Positions 11,773 to 19,893 of a stretch of 64,000 nt of DNA are shown one piece after another (position 1 is the first letter of the stretch; the number at the start of each line of letters is the position of its first letter). Source of the DNA: Comamonas fluminis (lineage in GTDB: Bacteria > Pseudomonadota > Gammaproteobacteria > Burkholderiales > Burkholderiaceae_C); assembly GCF_019186805.1 (NCBI RefSeq), contig NZ_CP066783.1, positions 4,415,501 to 4,479,500 of the forward strand, in the 5' to 3' direction. Under the pieces are notes generated by a model, which saw nothing but the letters and a program-made list of their open reading frames with translations, was not told the DNA's origin and did no database searches. A program made the translations under genes and the position numbers.

Positions 11773-12114
11773 TTACTCCCCGGCGATTTCTGCAAAGCCG
11801 CCAGATCCGCGCAAGCGCGCGAACTCACGGTGTTCATAGGCAATGCACTCTTCCATCAACTGGCGGTACACGGCTTCCATCACGTCGGGCTGGCCGCCCT
11901 CTTGTGCAGTGCGCTCACGCACGCGACTGACGATGGCTTCGATACGCGCTTCATCGCGCACCTGAGTCACGTCGCCCTTGATACGAGCGGCCTGCGTCAT
12001 ATAGCCAATGCGGGTAACCAGCAGCGGCACCAGCACATCGTCCAGCGCATTCACATTGCGGCGCACATCTTCCATGGTGGTGCAGTGCTGAACAAGATCA
12101 ATAGAACGGATCAC
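11773..12114 (-). CDS. AroQ-type chorismate mutase family protein in the trp operon
   Basis: 113 residues from a GTG at 12114, chosen because GGAG lies seven bases upstream; ATGs at 12132 and 12075 are also in frame. The all-helical CM_2 pattern is clear: [20 protein letters not shown], then AARIKGD and [18 protein letters not shown], ending [12 protein letters not shown]. The Arg, Lys and Glu positions fit a monofunctional AroQ mutase, or less likely a PchB-like isochorismate lyase; both families share this fold. Chorismate mutase feeds Phe/Tyr synthesis and so competes with TrpE for chorismate, which makes its place between trpE and trpG notable. Confidence 0.82.
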   Translation of the reverse strand: MIRSIDLVQHCTTMEDVRRNVNALDDVLVPLLVTRIGYMTQAARIKGDVTQVRDEARIEAIVSRVRERTAQEGGQPDVMEAVYRQLMEECIAYEHREFARLRGSGGFAEIAGE

Positions 12115-12183
12115 TTCATATCTCCAAAGCATTGGAAATCGCGCATGGCGTCGAATACTGGCAAAGCACTATGCGAGGGACGG

Positions 12184-12270
12184 CCAGCAAGGGCCGCCCC
12201 GCAGCGTGGGCTGCCCCAGCAAAGGCCGTCGTCCCCCTTCAAGGGGGAAGGCGCGCAGCGCCACAGGGGG
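12184..12270 (-). repeat. Dispersed repeat family I, copy A (after trpE)
   Basis: On the minus strand the element begins CCCCCTGTGGCGCTGCGCGC ten bases after the trpE stop and contains the perfect hairpin CCCCCTT/AAGGGGG. It separates trpE from the rest of the operon. Confidence 0.8.
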
Positions 12271-12280
12271 TGGTCATTTT

Positions 12281-13801
12281 TCATTCCAGACCTTCCTCAA
12301 CCAGTTCTGCAGCACGCAGCAAGGCGCGGGCCTTGTGCTCGGTCTCTTTCCATTCCAGCTCGGGCACAGAATCTGCCACCACACCCGCTGCGGCCTGCAC
12401 ATACAGCACGTTGTCTTTGATAACGCCGGTGCGAATCGCAATCGCCAGATCCATATCACCCGCAAAGCTCAGGTAACCGCAGGCGCCGCCGTAGATGCCG
12501 CGCTTGGTGGGTTCGAGCTGGTCGATGATTTCCATGGCATGCACCTTGGGCGCCCCCGTCAGCGTACCGGCGGGGAAGGTGGCCTTGAAGACGTCCATGT
12601 TCTCCATGCCGTCCTGCAAGATGCCTTCCACATTGCTCACGATGTGCATGACGTGGCTGTAGCGCTCCACGGCAAAGGCTTCGGTCACCTTCACGCTGCC
12701 AGTCTTGGCAATGCGGCCAATGTCGTTGCGCGCCAGATCGATCAGCATCACATGCTCGGCACGCTCCTTGGGGTCGGCTACCAGTTCTTTTTCCGTGGCC
12801 TTGTCGCTCTCGGGCGTGTTGCCGCGTGGGCGGGTTCCGGCCAGCGGGCGAATCGTCACCTTCTCGCCATCGGGCGTGCTTTCCTGGCGCACCAGAATCT
12901 CGGGGCTGGCGCCCACCACATGAAAATCTCCAAAATGGTAGAAGTACATGTAAGGGCTGGGGTTGAGCGAGCGCAGCGCACGGTACAGGCTCAGCGGCGA
13001 TGCGGTGAAGCGCTTGTGAATGCGCTGGCCCACTTGCACCTGCATGAAGTCGCCCGCAGCAATCAGGTCCTTGGCCTTTTGCACTGCGCTCAGATAGTCC
13101 TGCTTGTCAAAGCTGCGCTCTGCAGGGTAGCTCTCACCTGCGCGAATCTGCGGTGCGCTGACGGAGTAGCGCAGTTGATCCTTCAACTGACGCAGACGCT
13201 TTTTGGCGCGGGTATAGGCTTCGGCCTCGCCGGGGTTGGCATAGACGATGAGATAGAGCTTGCCCGAGAGGTTATCGATGACGGCGACCTCTTCGCACTG
13301 CAGCAGCATGATGTCGGGCGTACCCAGGCTATCGGGCGGGCAGGAGTTTTCGAGTTTCTTCTCGATATAGCGCACCGCGTCGTAGCCAAAGTAGCCCGCC
13401 AAGCCACCGCAAAAGCGCGGCAGGCCAGGGGTCAGCGCCACTTTGAAGCGTTTTTGATAGGCCGCGATAAAGTCCAGCGGGTTGCCGCTGGCGGTTTCGA
13501 CCACGGCCCCATCGGTCACCACTTCGGTCCTGGCTTCGGCACCGAAGCCAGAAGCGCGCACAAAACTGCGAGCGGGCAGGCCGATAAAGCTGTAGCGGCC
13601 AAAGCGCTCGCCACCGACCACGGATTCCAGCAAAAAGCTGTACTTGCCGTCGCCATTGGCGTGAGCGAGCTTGAGGTAGAGGGAAAGCGGGGTTTCGAGG
13701 TCGGCAAAAGCCTCGATCAGCAAAGGAATGCGGTTAAAGCCTTGGGCCGCAAGCGATTTGAATTCCAGTTCCGTGATCACGGGAGACACTCCGGGAGTCA
13801 T
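12281..13801 (-). CDS. trpE: Anthranilate synthase component I
   Basis: About 506 residues from the ATG at 13801; a GTG at 13813 is also in frame. TrpE aminates chorismate and eliminates pyruvate. The N-terminal region includes the LLES motif (KYSFLLESVVGG) typical of tryptophan-feedback-sensitive enzymes. The catalytic domain shows IRPLAGTRPRG, DLARNDIGRIAKTGSVKV and FPAGTLTGAPKVHAMEIIDQ. It heads the trp operon and is preceded by a candidate leader peptide and two hairpins. A likely ribosome-binding AGGTG lies inside the nearer hairpin, so translation may be controlled by RNA folding. After its stop, 166 bases including a repeat element separate it from the chorismate mutase. Confidence 0.95.
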   Translation of the reverse strand: MTPGVSPVITELEFKSLAAQGFNRIPLLIEAFADLETPLSLYLKLAHANGDGKYSFLLESVVGGERFGRYSFIGLPARSFVRASGFGAEARTEVVTDGAVVETASGNPLDFIAAYQKRFKVALTPGLPRFCGGLAGYFGYDAVRYIEKKLENSCPPDSLGTPDIMLLQCEEVAVIDNLSGKLYLIVYANPGEAEAYTRAKKRLRQLKDQLRYSVSAPQIRAGESYPAERSFDKQDYLSAVQKAKDLIAAGDFMQVQVGQRIHKRFTASPLSLYRALRSLNPSPYMYFYHFGDFHVVGASPEILVRQESTPDGEKVTIRPLAGTRPRGNTPESDKATEKELVADPKERAEHVMLIDLARNDIGRIAKTGSVKVTEAFAVERYSHVMHIVSNVEGILQDGMENMDVFKATFPAGTLTGAPKVHAMEIIDQLEPTKRGIYGGACGYLSFAGDMDLAIAIRTGVIKDNVLYVQAAAGVVADSVPELEWKETEHKARALLRAAELVEEGLE

Positions 13802-13812
13802 GGCGCATGGCA

Positions 13813-13838
13813 CACCTGTGAGAGGTTTGGTACAGGTG
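13813..13838 (-). promoter_or_regulatory. Hairpin enclosing the putative trpE ribosome-binding site
   Basis: On the minus strand CACCTGT and ACAGGTG pair perfectly (seven base pairs, 12-base loop). The 3' arm contains the only purine-rich AGGTG upstream of the trpE start codons. Confidence 0.5.
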
Positions 13839-13878
13839 ACGCGAGAGTGCGTGAGAGATGCGCCGGTTCATTCCAGTT

Positions 13879-13909
13879 GGCCTGAGATATGCAGCAGTGC
13901 ATACAGGCC
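13879..13909 (-). promoter_or_regulatory. Strong hairpin in the trp leader
   Basis: GGCCTG-TATGCA-CTGC-TGCATA-TCT-CAGGCC forms a 12-base-pair stem broken by a three-base bulge. No U-run follows, so it is not an ordinary terminator. The 3' arm could instead pair through CAGGC with GCCTG at the Trp codons of the upstream leader peptide. Confidence 0.55.
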
Positions 13910-13940
13910 GCGGGTGCACGCCGGGCTCGTGCCGGGTGCG

Positions 13941-14024
13941 TTAGCAGTTCAGTTGGGCAGGCTTACGCCAGGGCCAGGCTCCCCGGTCTCCACAACCTGC
14001 ATTGAACGTGCGATGAATGAACAT
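13941..14024 (-). CDS. trpL: Candidate trp leader peptide (27 residues, Trp-Pro-Trp)
   Basis: A short frame from ATG at 14024 to TAA at 13941 encodes 27 residues, with codons 17-19 reading Trp-Pro-Trp (TGG CCC TGG) near the C-terminus (GAWPWRKPAQLNC). It lies 140 bases upstream of trpE, followed by two stable hairpins, which is the geometry of an attenuation leader. Against it: there are only two Trp codons, there is no clear ribosome-binding site, and the downstream hairpins lack a U-tract, so control may act on translation rather than termination. The start codon could also lie further upstream in the same open frame. Confidence 0.5.
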   Translation of the reverse strand: MFIHRTFNAGCGDRGAWPWRKPAQLNC

Positions 14025-14033
14025 GATTCGAAC

Positions 14034-14060
14034 AGTGTAGCGCATACCGCTGCCGCACAA
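14034..14060 (-). promoter_or_regulatory. Possible trp operon promoter
   Basis: On the minus strand TTGTGC (14055-14060) and TACACT (14034-14039) resemble -35 and -10 elements, but the 15-base spacer is short. Transcription from here would start almost at the leader-peptide ATG. Weak evidence. Confidence 0.3.
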
Positions 14061-14240
14061 GGCACTGGCGCATTTTTCAGTGCCATTCACCCACCGAGTG
14101 CAAAGACTCACATGCTGGGGACAGCCCTTATTGCCATAAATATTTACAAATTTAAACATACACCTCCTTCACGCCTGACAGGTGGAAGTGCCAAGGTCGC
14201 CAGCAGAGCGGTCTGGCGAACAACATGAGGAGACATATCC

Positions 14241-14843
14241 ATGCCCAAGCCACACTGGACAACTGCGTTGCTGCTGACCGCTGCGCTTGCCACTTTCGCC
14301 ACCCATGCCCAGGATCGCCCCGCTGAAGCCACCCAGGTACAAGGCGTGAGCTATGCGCCCACCTTGCAGTTGCAAGGAAAAGCCCTGCAACTGAATGGCG
14401 CAGGCACGCGCTACAAGGCGGTGTTCAAGGTCTATACCGCCGGGCTTTATCTGGAAAAGCCCGCGCACAGCCTGCAGGACATTGCCGCACTGCCCGGGCC
14501 CAAACGCATCAGCGTCACCATGCTGCGCGACATTGATTCCGCCGAACTGGGCAAGCTGTTTGCGCGTGGCATGGAGGACAACATGGAGCGCGCCGCTTTC
14601 TCTAGGCTGGTGCCCGGCGTCATGCGCATGAGCGACATCTTCACCCAGCACAAAAAACTGCTGACTGGCGAGACCTTCACCGTGGACTGGATTCCAGGCC
14701 AGGGCACAGTGGTCACCGTCAAAGGCCAGCCACAGGGCGAAGCCTTCAAGGAACCCGAGTTTTTCAACGCCCTGCTGGGAATATGGCTGGGGCCTAAACC
14801 CGCCGATCAGCAATTGAGGAAAGCGTTGTTGAGCACAAATTAA
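14241..14843 (+). CDS. Exported chalcone-isomerase-like protein
   Basis: 200 residues. The N-terminal 23 residues form a signal peptide (TTALLLTAALATFATHAQ) with cleavage likely after Ala22-Gln23. The mature part matches the bacterial chalcone-isomerase-like fold: GAGTRYKAVFKVYTAGLYLE, then PKRISVTMLRDIDSAELGK and GTVVTVKGQPQGEAF. The bacterial family is periplasmic and has no established enzymatic role; it should not be read as a flavonoid enzyme. The ribosome-binding site GAGGAGA lies nine bases before the ATG. The next gene follows after 31 bases, so the two may be co-transcribed. Confidence 0.82.
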   Translation: MPKPHWTTALLLTAALATFATHAQDRPAEATQVQGVSYAPTLQLQGKALQLNGAGTRYKAVFKVYTAGLYLEKPAHSLQDIAALPGPKRISVTMLRDIDSAELGKLFARGMEDNMERAAFSRLVPGVMRMSDIFTQHKKLLTGETFTVDWIPGQGTVVTVKGQPQGEAFKEPEFFNALLGIWLGPKPADQQLRKALLSTN

Positions 14844-14874
14844 TACAAAGCGTTTCCTTTAGACTACGGCCCCA

Positions 14875-16488
14875 ATGCCTAGTCTCGCCCACTCTTTCCT
14901 GAGCCATCGGCTCCGCTCTCTTCCTCTGCTTCTGGGCTCTGCGTTCTTATTGACGCAGGGTCATGCCCAGTCTTTGCCGCCTGCAAGCGCCCCAGCCGCA
15001 GCGCCAGGAATGAAGGCCCCTGAGAAGGTCATTACCGACATCGAAAACTATGGTGCGGCATTTGAGGCGAACTGGTCGCCGATCACCATGCCGACCGGGC
15101 AAAAAACAGCGCTGCTGGGCGCCAGCTACATGGTTGCGCTGGATGAGGACTGGGCCATTGGCCCCGCCGCCTATGGTGCGGCACAGGGCCAGTTTGGCGG
15201 TTTATTCACCGTAGGCTTCAATGTTCAGAAGCGCTGGCGCCTTGCCAAGGACTGGCATCTGGCGACCAGCCTTTATGCCGGGGCTGGGGGGGGCGTAAGC
15301 TCTGACAAAGTCCGCGCAGGCGGTGGACTGATGCTGCGGCCAGAGCTTTCGCTGCGGCGCGAGTTTGGCGACTGGTATGCCGGCGTCGGGGTCTCGCATG
15401 TCACCTTCCCGAATGGCAGAGGCAATATCAAAGACACCGGTGTGACATTTACCGTGGGCATGACGGACCGATTTTTGAGCTTTGCACCCAGCAGCTCTGG
15501 CTCGCTGGGCCGCACGTCTTACAACACCGGCATCGGATTTGATGAAATCGCGCTAAGCGTAGGCGCCGAAAAGCCGCGCAGCGGCAGCTTTACCCGTAGC
15601 GGAGAGCCACTGACCACGCGCAAAAACAAGGCAGGTGCAGACCTGCGCCGCTATTTCGACTCCGGCTCGGCATGGTGGGGCATGGAAGCATCTGGCGCCG
15701 CATCTGGCGGTCACGATGGCTACATGGAAATTCTGGGCAATATCGGCAAAGACTGGGGAATCGGCAGCGAACGCCTGCGTCTGGGCGTGCAGGCATCCGC
15801 AGGTCTGGGTGGCGGCGGCAACATGGATACCGGCAGCGGCTGGCTGCTGCGCGTAGGCCCCACGCTGCGCTGGATCACCCCTTGGGGACCCACATTGCGT
15901 CTGGATGCCGGTTACATGAAGGCCCCCTGGGGGCACTATGACTCTCTGCAGATCCGCGGCTCGCTGGCTGTGCCGCTGGAAAAAGGCTCACGCATCCCCG
16001 GAAGCAACAACCCCATGGAACTGGGCCGCATCAGCACCCAGACCTGGTTTCTCAACACGCCACGATTCAACAACTTTGTATTCAAGGACGGCTCCCGCGA
16101 AAGCGTGACAGGCCTGGGCCTTGGTATGACGCGCAGCTTTGGCGACACCTGGTACGGCGTGGGCTATGCGGGCAGTGCCGCCTTGGGCAAAGCCGGTGCC
16201 TTCTCTTACGGCATGTTTGGCCTGGGCGCACAGACGCCGAAATGGAACGGCATCCGCTTTGGCGCTGAAGCACTGGTGGGTGCAGCAGGCGGTGGTGGTG
16301 TTCAGGTGGGCGGCGGTGCCGTCTCTCAGGGTGAGCTGTGGGCCCAATGGGAAGGCGGCAGTCAGGATCGACTGCGCGTGCGCCTGGGTATCGGCCAGTG
16401 GAAGTCTTTGGGGGGCGACAAACACAGCACCCCCATGGTCAACGTCAACATTGGCTGGGCTTTCGGCACTCTGGGGCCAGCCAACTGA
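14875..16488 (+). CDS. Predicted outer-membrane beta-barrel-like protein, family unknown
   Basis: 537 residues. A signal peptide (about residues 1-31, LPLLLGSAFLLTQGHAQ) is followed by a Pro/Ala linker and then a long series of alternating polar/aromatic strands rich in Gly (GLFTVGFNVQKRWRLAKDWH, WYAGVGVSHVTFP, LWAQWEGGSQDRLRVRLGIG), ending near a strand (NVNIGWAFGTL). This pattern fits an outer-membrane beta barrel. I do not recognise a named family and see no porin or autotransporter motif. It sits directly downstream of the exported chalcone-isomerase-like gene, possibly as a two-gene unit. Confidence 0.6.
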   Translation: MPSLAHSFLSHRLRSLPLLLGSAFLLTQGHAQSLPPASAPAAAPGMKAPEKVITDIENYGAAFEANWSPITMPTGQKTALLGASYMVALDEDWAIGPAAYGAAQGQFGGLFTVGFNVQKRWRLAKDWHLATSLYAGAGGGVSSDKVRAGGGLMLRPELSLRREFGDWYAGVGVSHVTFPNGRGNIKDTGVTFTVGMTDRFLSFAPSSSGSLGRTSYNTGIGFDEIALSVGAEKPRSGSFTRSGEPLTTRKNKAGADLRRYFDSGSAWWGMEASGAASGGHDGYMEILGNIGKDWGIGSERLRLGVQASAGLGGGGNMDTGSGWLLRVGPTLRWITPWGPTLRLDAGYMKAPWGHYDSLQIRGSLAVPLEKGSRIPGSNNPMELGRISTQTWFLNTPRFNNFVFKDGSRESVTGLGLGMTRSFGDTWYGVGYAGSAALGKAGAFSYGMFGLGAQTPKWNGIRFGAEALVGAAGGGGVQVGGGAVSQGELWAQWEGGSQDRLRVRLGIGQWKSLGGDKHSTPMVNVNIGWAFGTLGPAN

Positions 16489-16550
16489 CGCAGGCCCAAC
16501 CGCTCAATCTGATTGACTCATCCCATTTGCACCCCGGTTGAACTGACAAG

Positions 16551-17828
16551 TCAGTTGTGCGGTGCCAGCAGATCCCGGTAGTAGCCTGGCAACGCAAACA
16601 GCGCGCCATGGGTCTGTGCGTTGTAGTACTGCAGCTCTCGCACCCGGCGCTGCTCAATGCGCTGCGCGGCTTGGGCTGCGGTCAAGGCCTTGGCATCCAG
16701 ACTGTCAGACGCCACGGCCAGCCCCCAGTACGCGCCGTAGAGCGGGATATACAGGCCGTAGCAGCGCACCACCGCAAACTGTTCGCGCAAGCTGCGTGCA
16801 AGCTCTGCCACCTGCGGGGCATGAAAGACGGGGCTACCCAGGTGCAGCACCAGTGCCCCGCCTGGCGCCAGCACCCGTTTCATTCGCGCCAGCGATTCCG
16901 GGGCATACAGTGCGCTGGCGGGTGTATCGGGGTCGGTCAAGTCCATGAAGGCCAGGTCAAAGCGCTCATCCGTGCTATCCATCAAGGCCATGCCGTCGCC
17001 AATGCAGACTTGCACGCGCGGGTCGTCCAGCGCGCCACGGTGCACGACTTGCAGGTGCTGGCGCGAGAACTGCACCACAGCTTCATCCAGCTCGGCCAGC
17101 ACCACGCGCTCGATGCTGGGGTGCTTGAGCAACTCTTCCGCTGCGCCGCCATCTCCGCCCCCCAGAATCAAGGCTTTGCGCGGTGATGGGTGGGCCATGG
17201 CGGCGGGGTGCACCAGGGCTTCGTGATAGAAGAATTCCTCTTTTTCAGAGGTCATGAAACGGCCGTCGATGCGCAGCACCTTGCCAAATTGCGACGTTTC
17301 CAGCAGCTCCAGTTGCTGAAATGGCGTCTGTACCTTCTCGCCAGCGGTGGCGCGATAGCCAAAGCGGCTGTGAGGGGTGAGATGTTCTTGCTCCCAGCCC
17401 ATTTCCTGCTCAGGCACAGTGTCCAGCGCAGCCTCATGACTCGCTGTTGCCATGCTGATGTCGCCGCGCATCAGCTGCTGGCGCAGCACGCGCTTGGGGG
17501 CAAAGGCTTCGATGACGCTCTCCATCAGTTTGCGCGCCTTGCCCGAGTTGTCATCAGAGAAATTGCAGACATAGACGTCGATGGTGACGCTGCCTGTCTC
17601 TGGCCAGGTGTGAATGGCCAGGTGCGACTCTGCCAGCAGCACGGTTCCTGTCACCCCGCCAGGCTGGCCCTCATAGGGCGGAAACTTCACCCATGTGTCA
17701 TCCACCAGAGTCAAACCAGAGGCCGCAGTCTGGTCGCGGCATAGCTGGGCGATGGCGTCGGCGTCGAGCATGTAGCGCTCGTGGCCCGAGCATTGGTACA
17801 AGTCAGCGGTCAGGTGCAGTCCGTGCAT
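16551..17828 (-). CDS. S-adenosylmethionine decarboxylase / spermidine synthase fusion (SpeD-SpeE)
   Basis: 425 residues from the ATG at 17828 ([13 protein letters not shown], with GGGGGA upstream); an earlier ATG at 17885 would add 19 residues. Residues 1-125 are a short class-1B Spe[15 protein letters not shown] holds the self-cleaving Ser68 that becomes the pyruvoyl group and His73, and Cys88 lies in VYVCNFSDD. Residues 142-425 are an aminopropyltransferase: GGGDGG (223-228), GDGMAL, and the catalytic DLTDP (296-300), with [13 protein letters not shown] in the substrate region. The fusion would couple formation of decarboxylated AdoMet to its use. Because some SpeD relatives decarboxylate ornithine or arginine instead, the SpeD substrate is inferred, not proven. 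Confidence 0.85.
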   Translation of the reverse strand: MHGLHLTADLYQCSGHERYMLDADAIAQLCRDQTAASGLTLVDDTWVKFPPYEGQPGGVTGTVLLAESHLAIHTWPETGSVTIDVYVCNFSDDNSGKARKLMESVIEAFAPKRVLRQQLMRGDISMATASHEAALDTVPEQEMGWEQEHLTPHSRFGYRATAGEKVQTPFQQLELLETSQFGKVLRIDGRFMTSEKEEFFYHEALVHPAAMAHPSPRKALILGGGDGGAAEELLKHPSIERVVLAELDEAVVQFSRQHLQVVHRGALDDPRVQVCIGDGMALMDSTDERFDLAFMDLTDPDTPASALYAPESLARMKRVLAPGGALVLHLGSPVFHAPQVAELARSLREQFAVVRCYGLYIPLYGAYWGLAVASDSLDAKALTAAQAAQRIEQRRVRELQYYNAQTHGALFALPGYYRDLLAPHN

Positions 17829-17965
17829 GTGGCGTGAGTCCCCCTTCGTTCTCTGCCGGGCCTTCAAGGTGATGGGCACCGGCATGGTTCAGACAAAGCA
17901 AACGACTCTAGCAAACATGCTTATCCGCACTCATCTCTGCCAGAAATGCGGATAACGCAACACCA

Positions 17966-18649
17966 TCACGCAATAAGTTGAGCCAAGGAATCCAGGTGCG
18001 CATTCGCCTTCACCAAGGTGATGGGCTGACCGTGGTTGTAGCCATAGCTCACCAGCACCACAGGGCAGCCTGCGGCATGTGCGGCCTGCGCGTCATTGCT
18101 GGAGTCGCCCACCATCAGCGTGCGTGCGGGGTCACTGCCCAGTGCCTTGCAGGTTTCAATCAGCGGCATGGGGTCTGGCTTTTTGCGGGGGAAGGAATCG
18201 CCGCCAAACACGCAGTCAAAAAAGCCATCCAGTCCCTTGGCGGTCAGCAGTGGCTGGGCAAATGACAGGGGCTTGTTCGTCAGGCAGGCCATGCGCAGCC
18301 CCATGGATTGCAGCTGCTTCAATCCCAGCAGCACACCGGGATAAACATCCGCAAACTGGCCATTGATGGCCAGATAGTGATGCTCATAACGCTGCCAGGC
18401 CTGCGGGTACAGCGCGTCGATATCCTGCGCGCCGACATGGGCCAGCACGGAGCGAATCAGGTGCTCGCTGCCTTTGCCCACCATGTTCTCAATGGCCTGC
18501 GGCGCGATGGCGGGCAGTTGCAGATCCGCCAGCATGCGGTTCAGGGCCTCGGCGAAATCGCCCAAGGTGTTCACCATGGTTCCGTCCAGGTCAACCATGA
18601 CGGCATCGATATCCAGAGCTTGGGCGGGTGCAGGCAGATTCAGCTTCAT
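17966..18649 (-). CDS. gph: Phosphoglycolate phosphatase
   Basis: 227 residues, HAD superfamily. Motif I is DLDGTMVNT, motif II LTNKP, motif III the Lys in PRKKPDPMP, and motif IV GDSSNDAQAA. The cap-domain layout and the neighbouring rpe gene point to Gph, which removes 2-phosphoglycolate; rpe-gph pairing is common in proteobacteria. It follows rpe on the minus strand, but a terminator and a repeat lie between them, so the two may be only partly co-transcribed. HAD enzymes are promiscuous, so substrate is family-level inference. Confidence 0.88.
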   Translation of the reverse strand: MKLNLPAPAQALDIDAVMVDLDGTMVNTLGDFAEALNRMLADLQLPAIAPQAIENMVGKGSEHLIRSVLAHVGAQDIDALYPQAWQRYEHHYLAINGQFADVYPGVLLGLKQLQSMGLRMACLTNKPLSFAQPLLTAKGLDGFFDCVFGGDSFPRKKPDPMPLIETCKALGSDPARTLMVGDSSNDAQAAHAAGCPVVLVSYGYNHGQPITLVKANAHLDSLAQLIA

Positions 18650-18661
18650 ACAACTATCAAT

Positions 18662-18706
18662 TCAATAGCTGCATGCGCTTACCATATTGGGCTTGCAGCC
18701 AAAAAC
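18662..18706. repeat. Dispersed repeat family II copy between rpe and gph
   Basis: CAATAGCTGCATGCGCTT followed by GGGCTTGCAGCC matches the family II unit. It lies just upstream of the gph start. Confidence 0.65.
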
Positions 18707-18708
18707 AA

Positions 18709-18740
18709 TAAAAAAGCCTGCATGAGGTTCGCATGCAGGC
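18709..18740 (-). terminator. Intrinsic terminator after rpe
   Basis: GCCTGCATG and CATGCAGGC pair perfectly (nine base pairs) and are followed on the minus strand by a T run, 18 bases past the rpe stop. Confidence 0.85.
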
Positions 18741-18757
18741 TCGTGGTTTGACCGATC

Positions 18758-19441
18758 TCAGGCAGCCAGGTTCTTGCGCATGATGTCGATCACTGCCTTG
18801 TAATCAGGCTTGCCAAAGATGGCGCTGCCAGCCACAAAGGTGTCGGCACCGGCATCGGCCACGGCGCGGATGTTGGCCTCCTTGATGCCGCCATCCACTT
18901 CCAGGCGAATGTCCTTGCCCGATGCCTCAATACGCTTGCGAGCGGCTTCCACCTTGCGCAGCGTGCTATCAATAAAGCTTTGACCGCCGAAGCCAGGGTT
19001 GACGCTCATCAAGAGGATCAGGTCAATGTCTTCAATCACCCAGTCCAGCACGTCCAGCGGCATGGCGGGGTTGAAGGTCAGGCCTGCCTTGCAGCCGCGG
19101 CTCTTGATGTTCTGGATGCTGCGGTGCACATGCTGCGATGCATCAGGGTGGAAGCTGATGTAGTCCGCACCGGCCTTGGCGAAAGCGGTGGCCAGATCGT
19201 CCACGGGCTGCACCATCAGGTGCACGTCGATGGGCACAGGCTTGCCGTCGGGGGTCACGGCATGGGGCTTCAGTGCCTGGCAGATCATGGGGCCGAATGT
19301 CAGATTCGGCACGTAATGGTTGTCCATCACGTCAAAGTGGATCCAGTCAGCGCCAGCAGCGATGACATTTCGCACTTCTTCACCCAGACGGGCGAAGTCG
19401 GCTGACAGGATGGAGGGGGCAATACGGTAGGTGGGGCTCAT
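18758..19441 (-). CDS. rpe: Ribulose-phosphate 3-epimerase
   Basis: 227 residues from the ATG at 19441. Diagnostic TIM-barrel segments are [37 protein letters not shown] with metal-binding His and Asp, [15 protein letters not shown] and LEVDGGIK. The enzyme interconverts ribulose- and xylulose-5-phosphate. Its start lies 31 bases from the divergent apaG start, so the two promoters must overlap. Confidence 0.95.
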   Translation of the reverse strand: MSPTYRIAPSILSADFARLGEEVRNVIAAGADWIHFDVMDNHYVPNLTFGPMICQALKPHAVTPDGKPVPIDVHLMVQPVDDLATAFAKAGADYISFHPDASQHVHRSIQNIKSRGCKAGLTFNPAMPLDVLDWVIEDIDLILLMSVNPGFGGQSFIDSTLRKVEAARKRIEASGKDIRLEVDGGIKEANIRAVADAGADTFVAGSAIFGKPDYKAVIDIMRKNLAA

Positions 19442-19472
19442 GGTGGGCAATTGTCGCAGTTACCATTGCGCC

Positions 19473-19880
19473 ATGCCAAAGAACGAGTTTCTGGTCCAAG
19501 TCCAGCCAGCCTACCTGCCCGAGCAATCTGCTCCCTCAGCGGGCGTCTACGTCTTTTCCTACACCATCACCGTGACCAACACGGGCGATGCGCCCGCGCA
19601 ATTGATTGCGCGGCACTGGATCATCACCAACGAGCTAGGCCATGTCGAAGAGGTCAAAGGCCTGGGCGTGGTGGGCCGCCAGCCGCTGCTGCAGCCCGGC
19701 GAATCCTTTGAATACACCAGCGGCAGCCAGCTGCGCACGCCCACAGGCACCATGCAGGGCAGCTACCTCTGCGTGAACCATGAGGGCGAGACCTTCCAGT
19801 GCGAAATTCCTCTGTTCGTGCTGCAGATGGATGAAACGGGCAGCGCCATGCCCGCCAGCGAAAAACGCGTTCTGCACTGA
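19473..19880 (+). CDS. apaG: ApaG-domain protein
   Basis: 135 residues, starting MPKNEFLVQVQPAYLPEQS. The fibronectin-like ApaG fold is recognised by YTITVTNTGDAPAQLIARHW and EEVKGLGVVGRQPLLQPGE, ending GSYLCVNHEGETFQCEIPLF. ApaG was linked genetically to Co/Mg resistance in enterobacteria; its molecular role is unsettled. The frame opens upstream, but ATG 19473 begins at the conserved N-terminus. The next gene starts 13 bases after the stop. Confidence 0.9.
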   Translation: MPKNEFLVQVQPAYLPEQSAPSAGVYVFSYTITVTNTGDAPAQLIARHWIITNELGHVEEVKGLGVVGRQPLLQPGESFEYTSGSQLRTPTGTMQGSYLCVNHEGETFQCEIPLFVLQMDETGSAMPASEKRVLH

Positions 19881-19893
19881 AGCCGTGTCGCGC

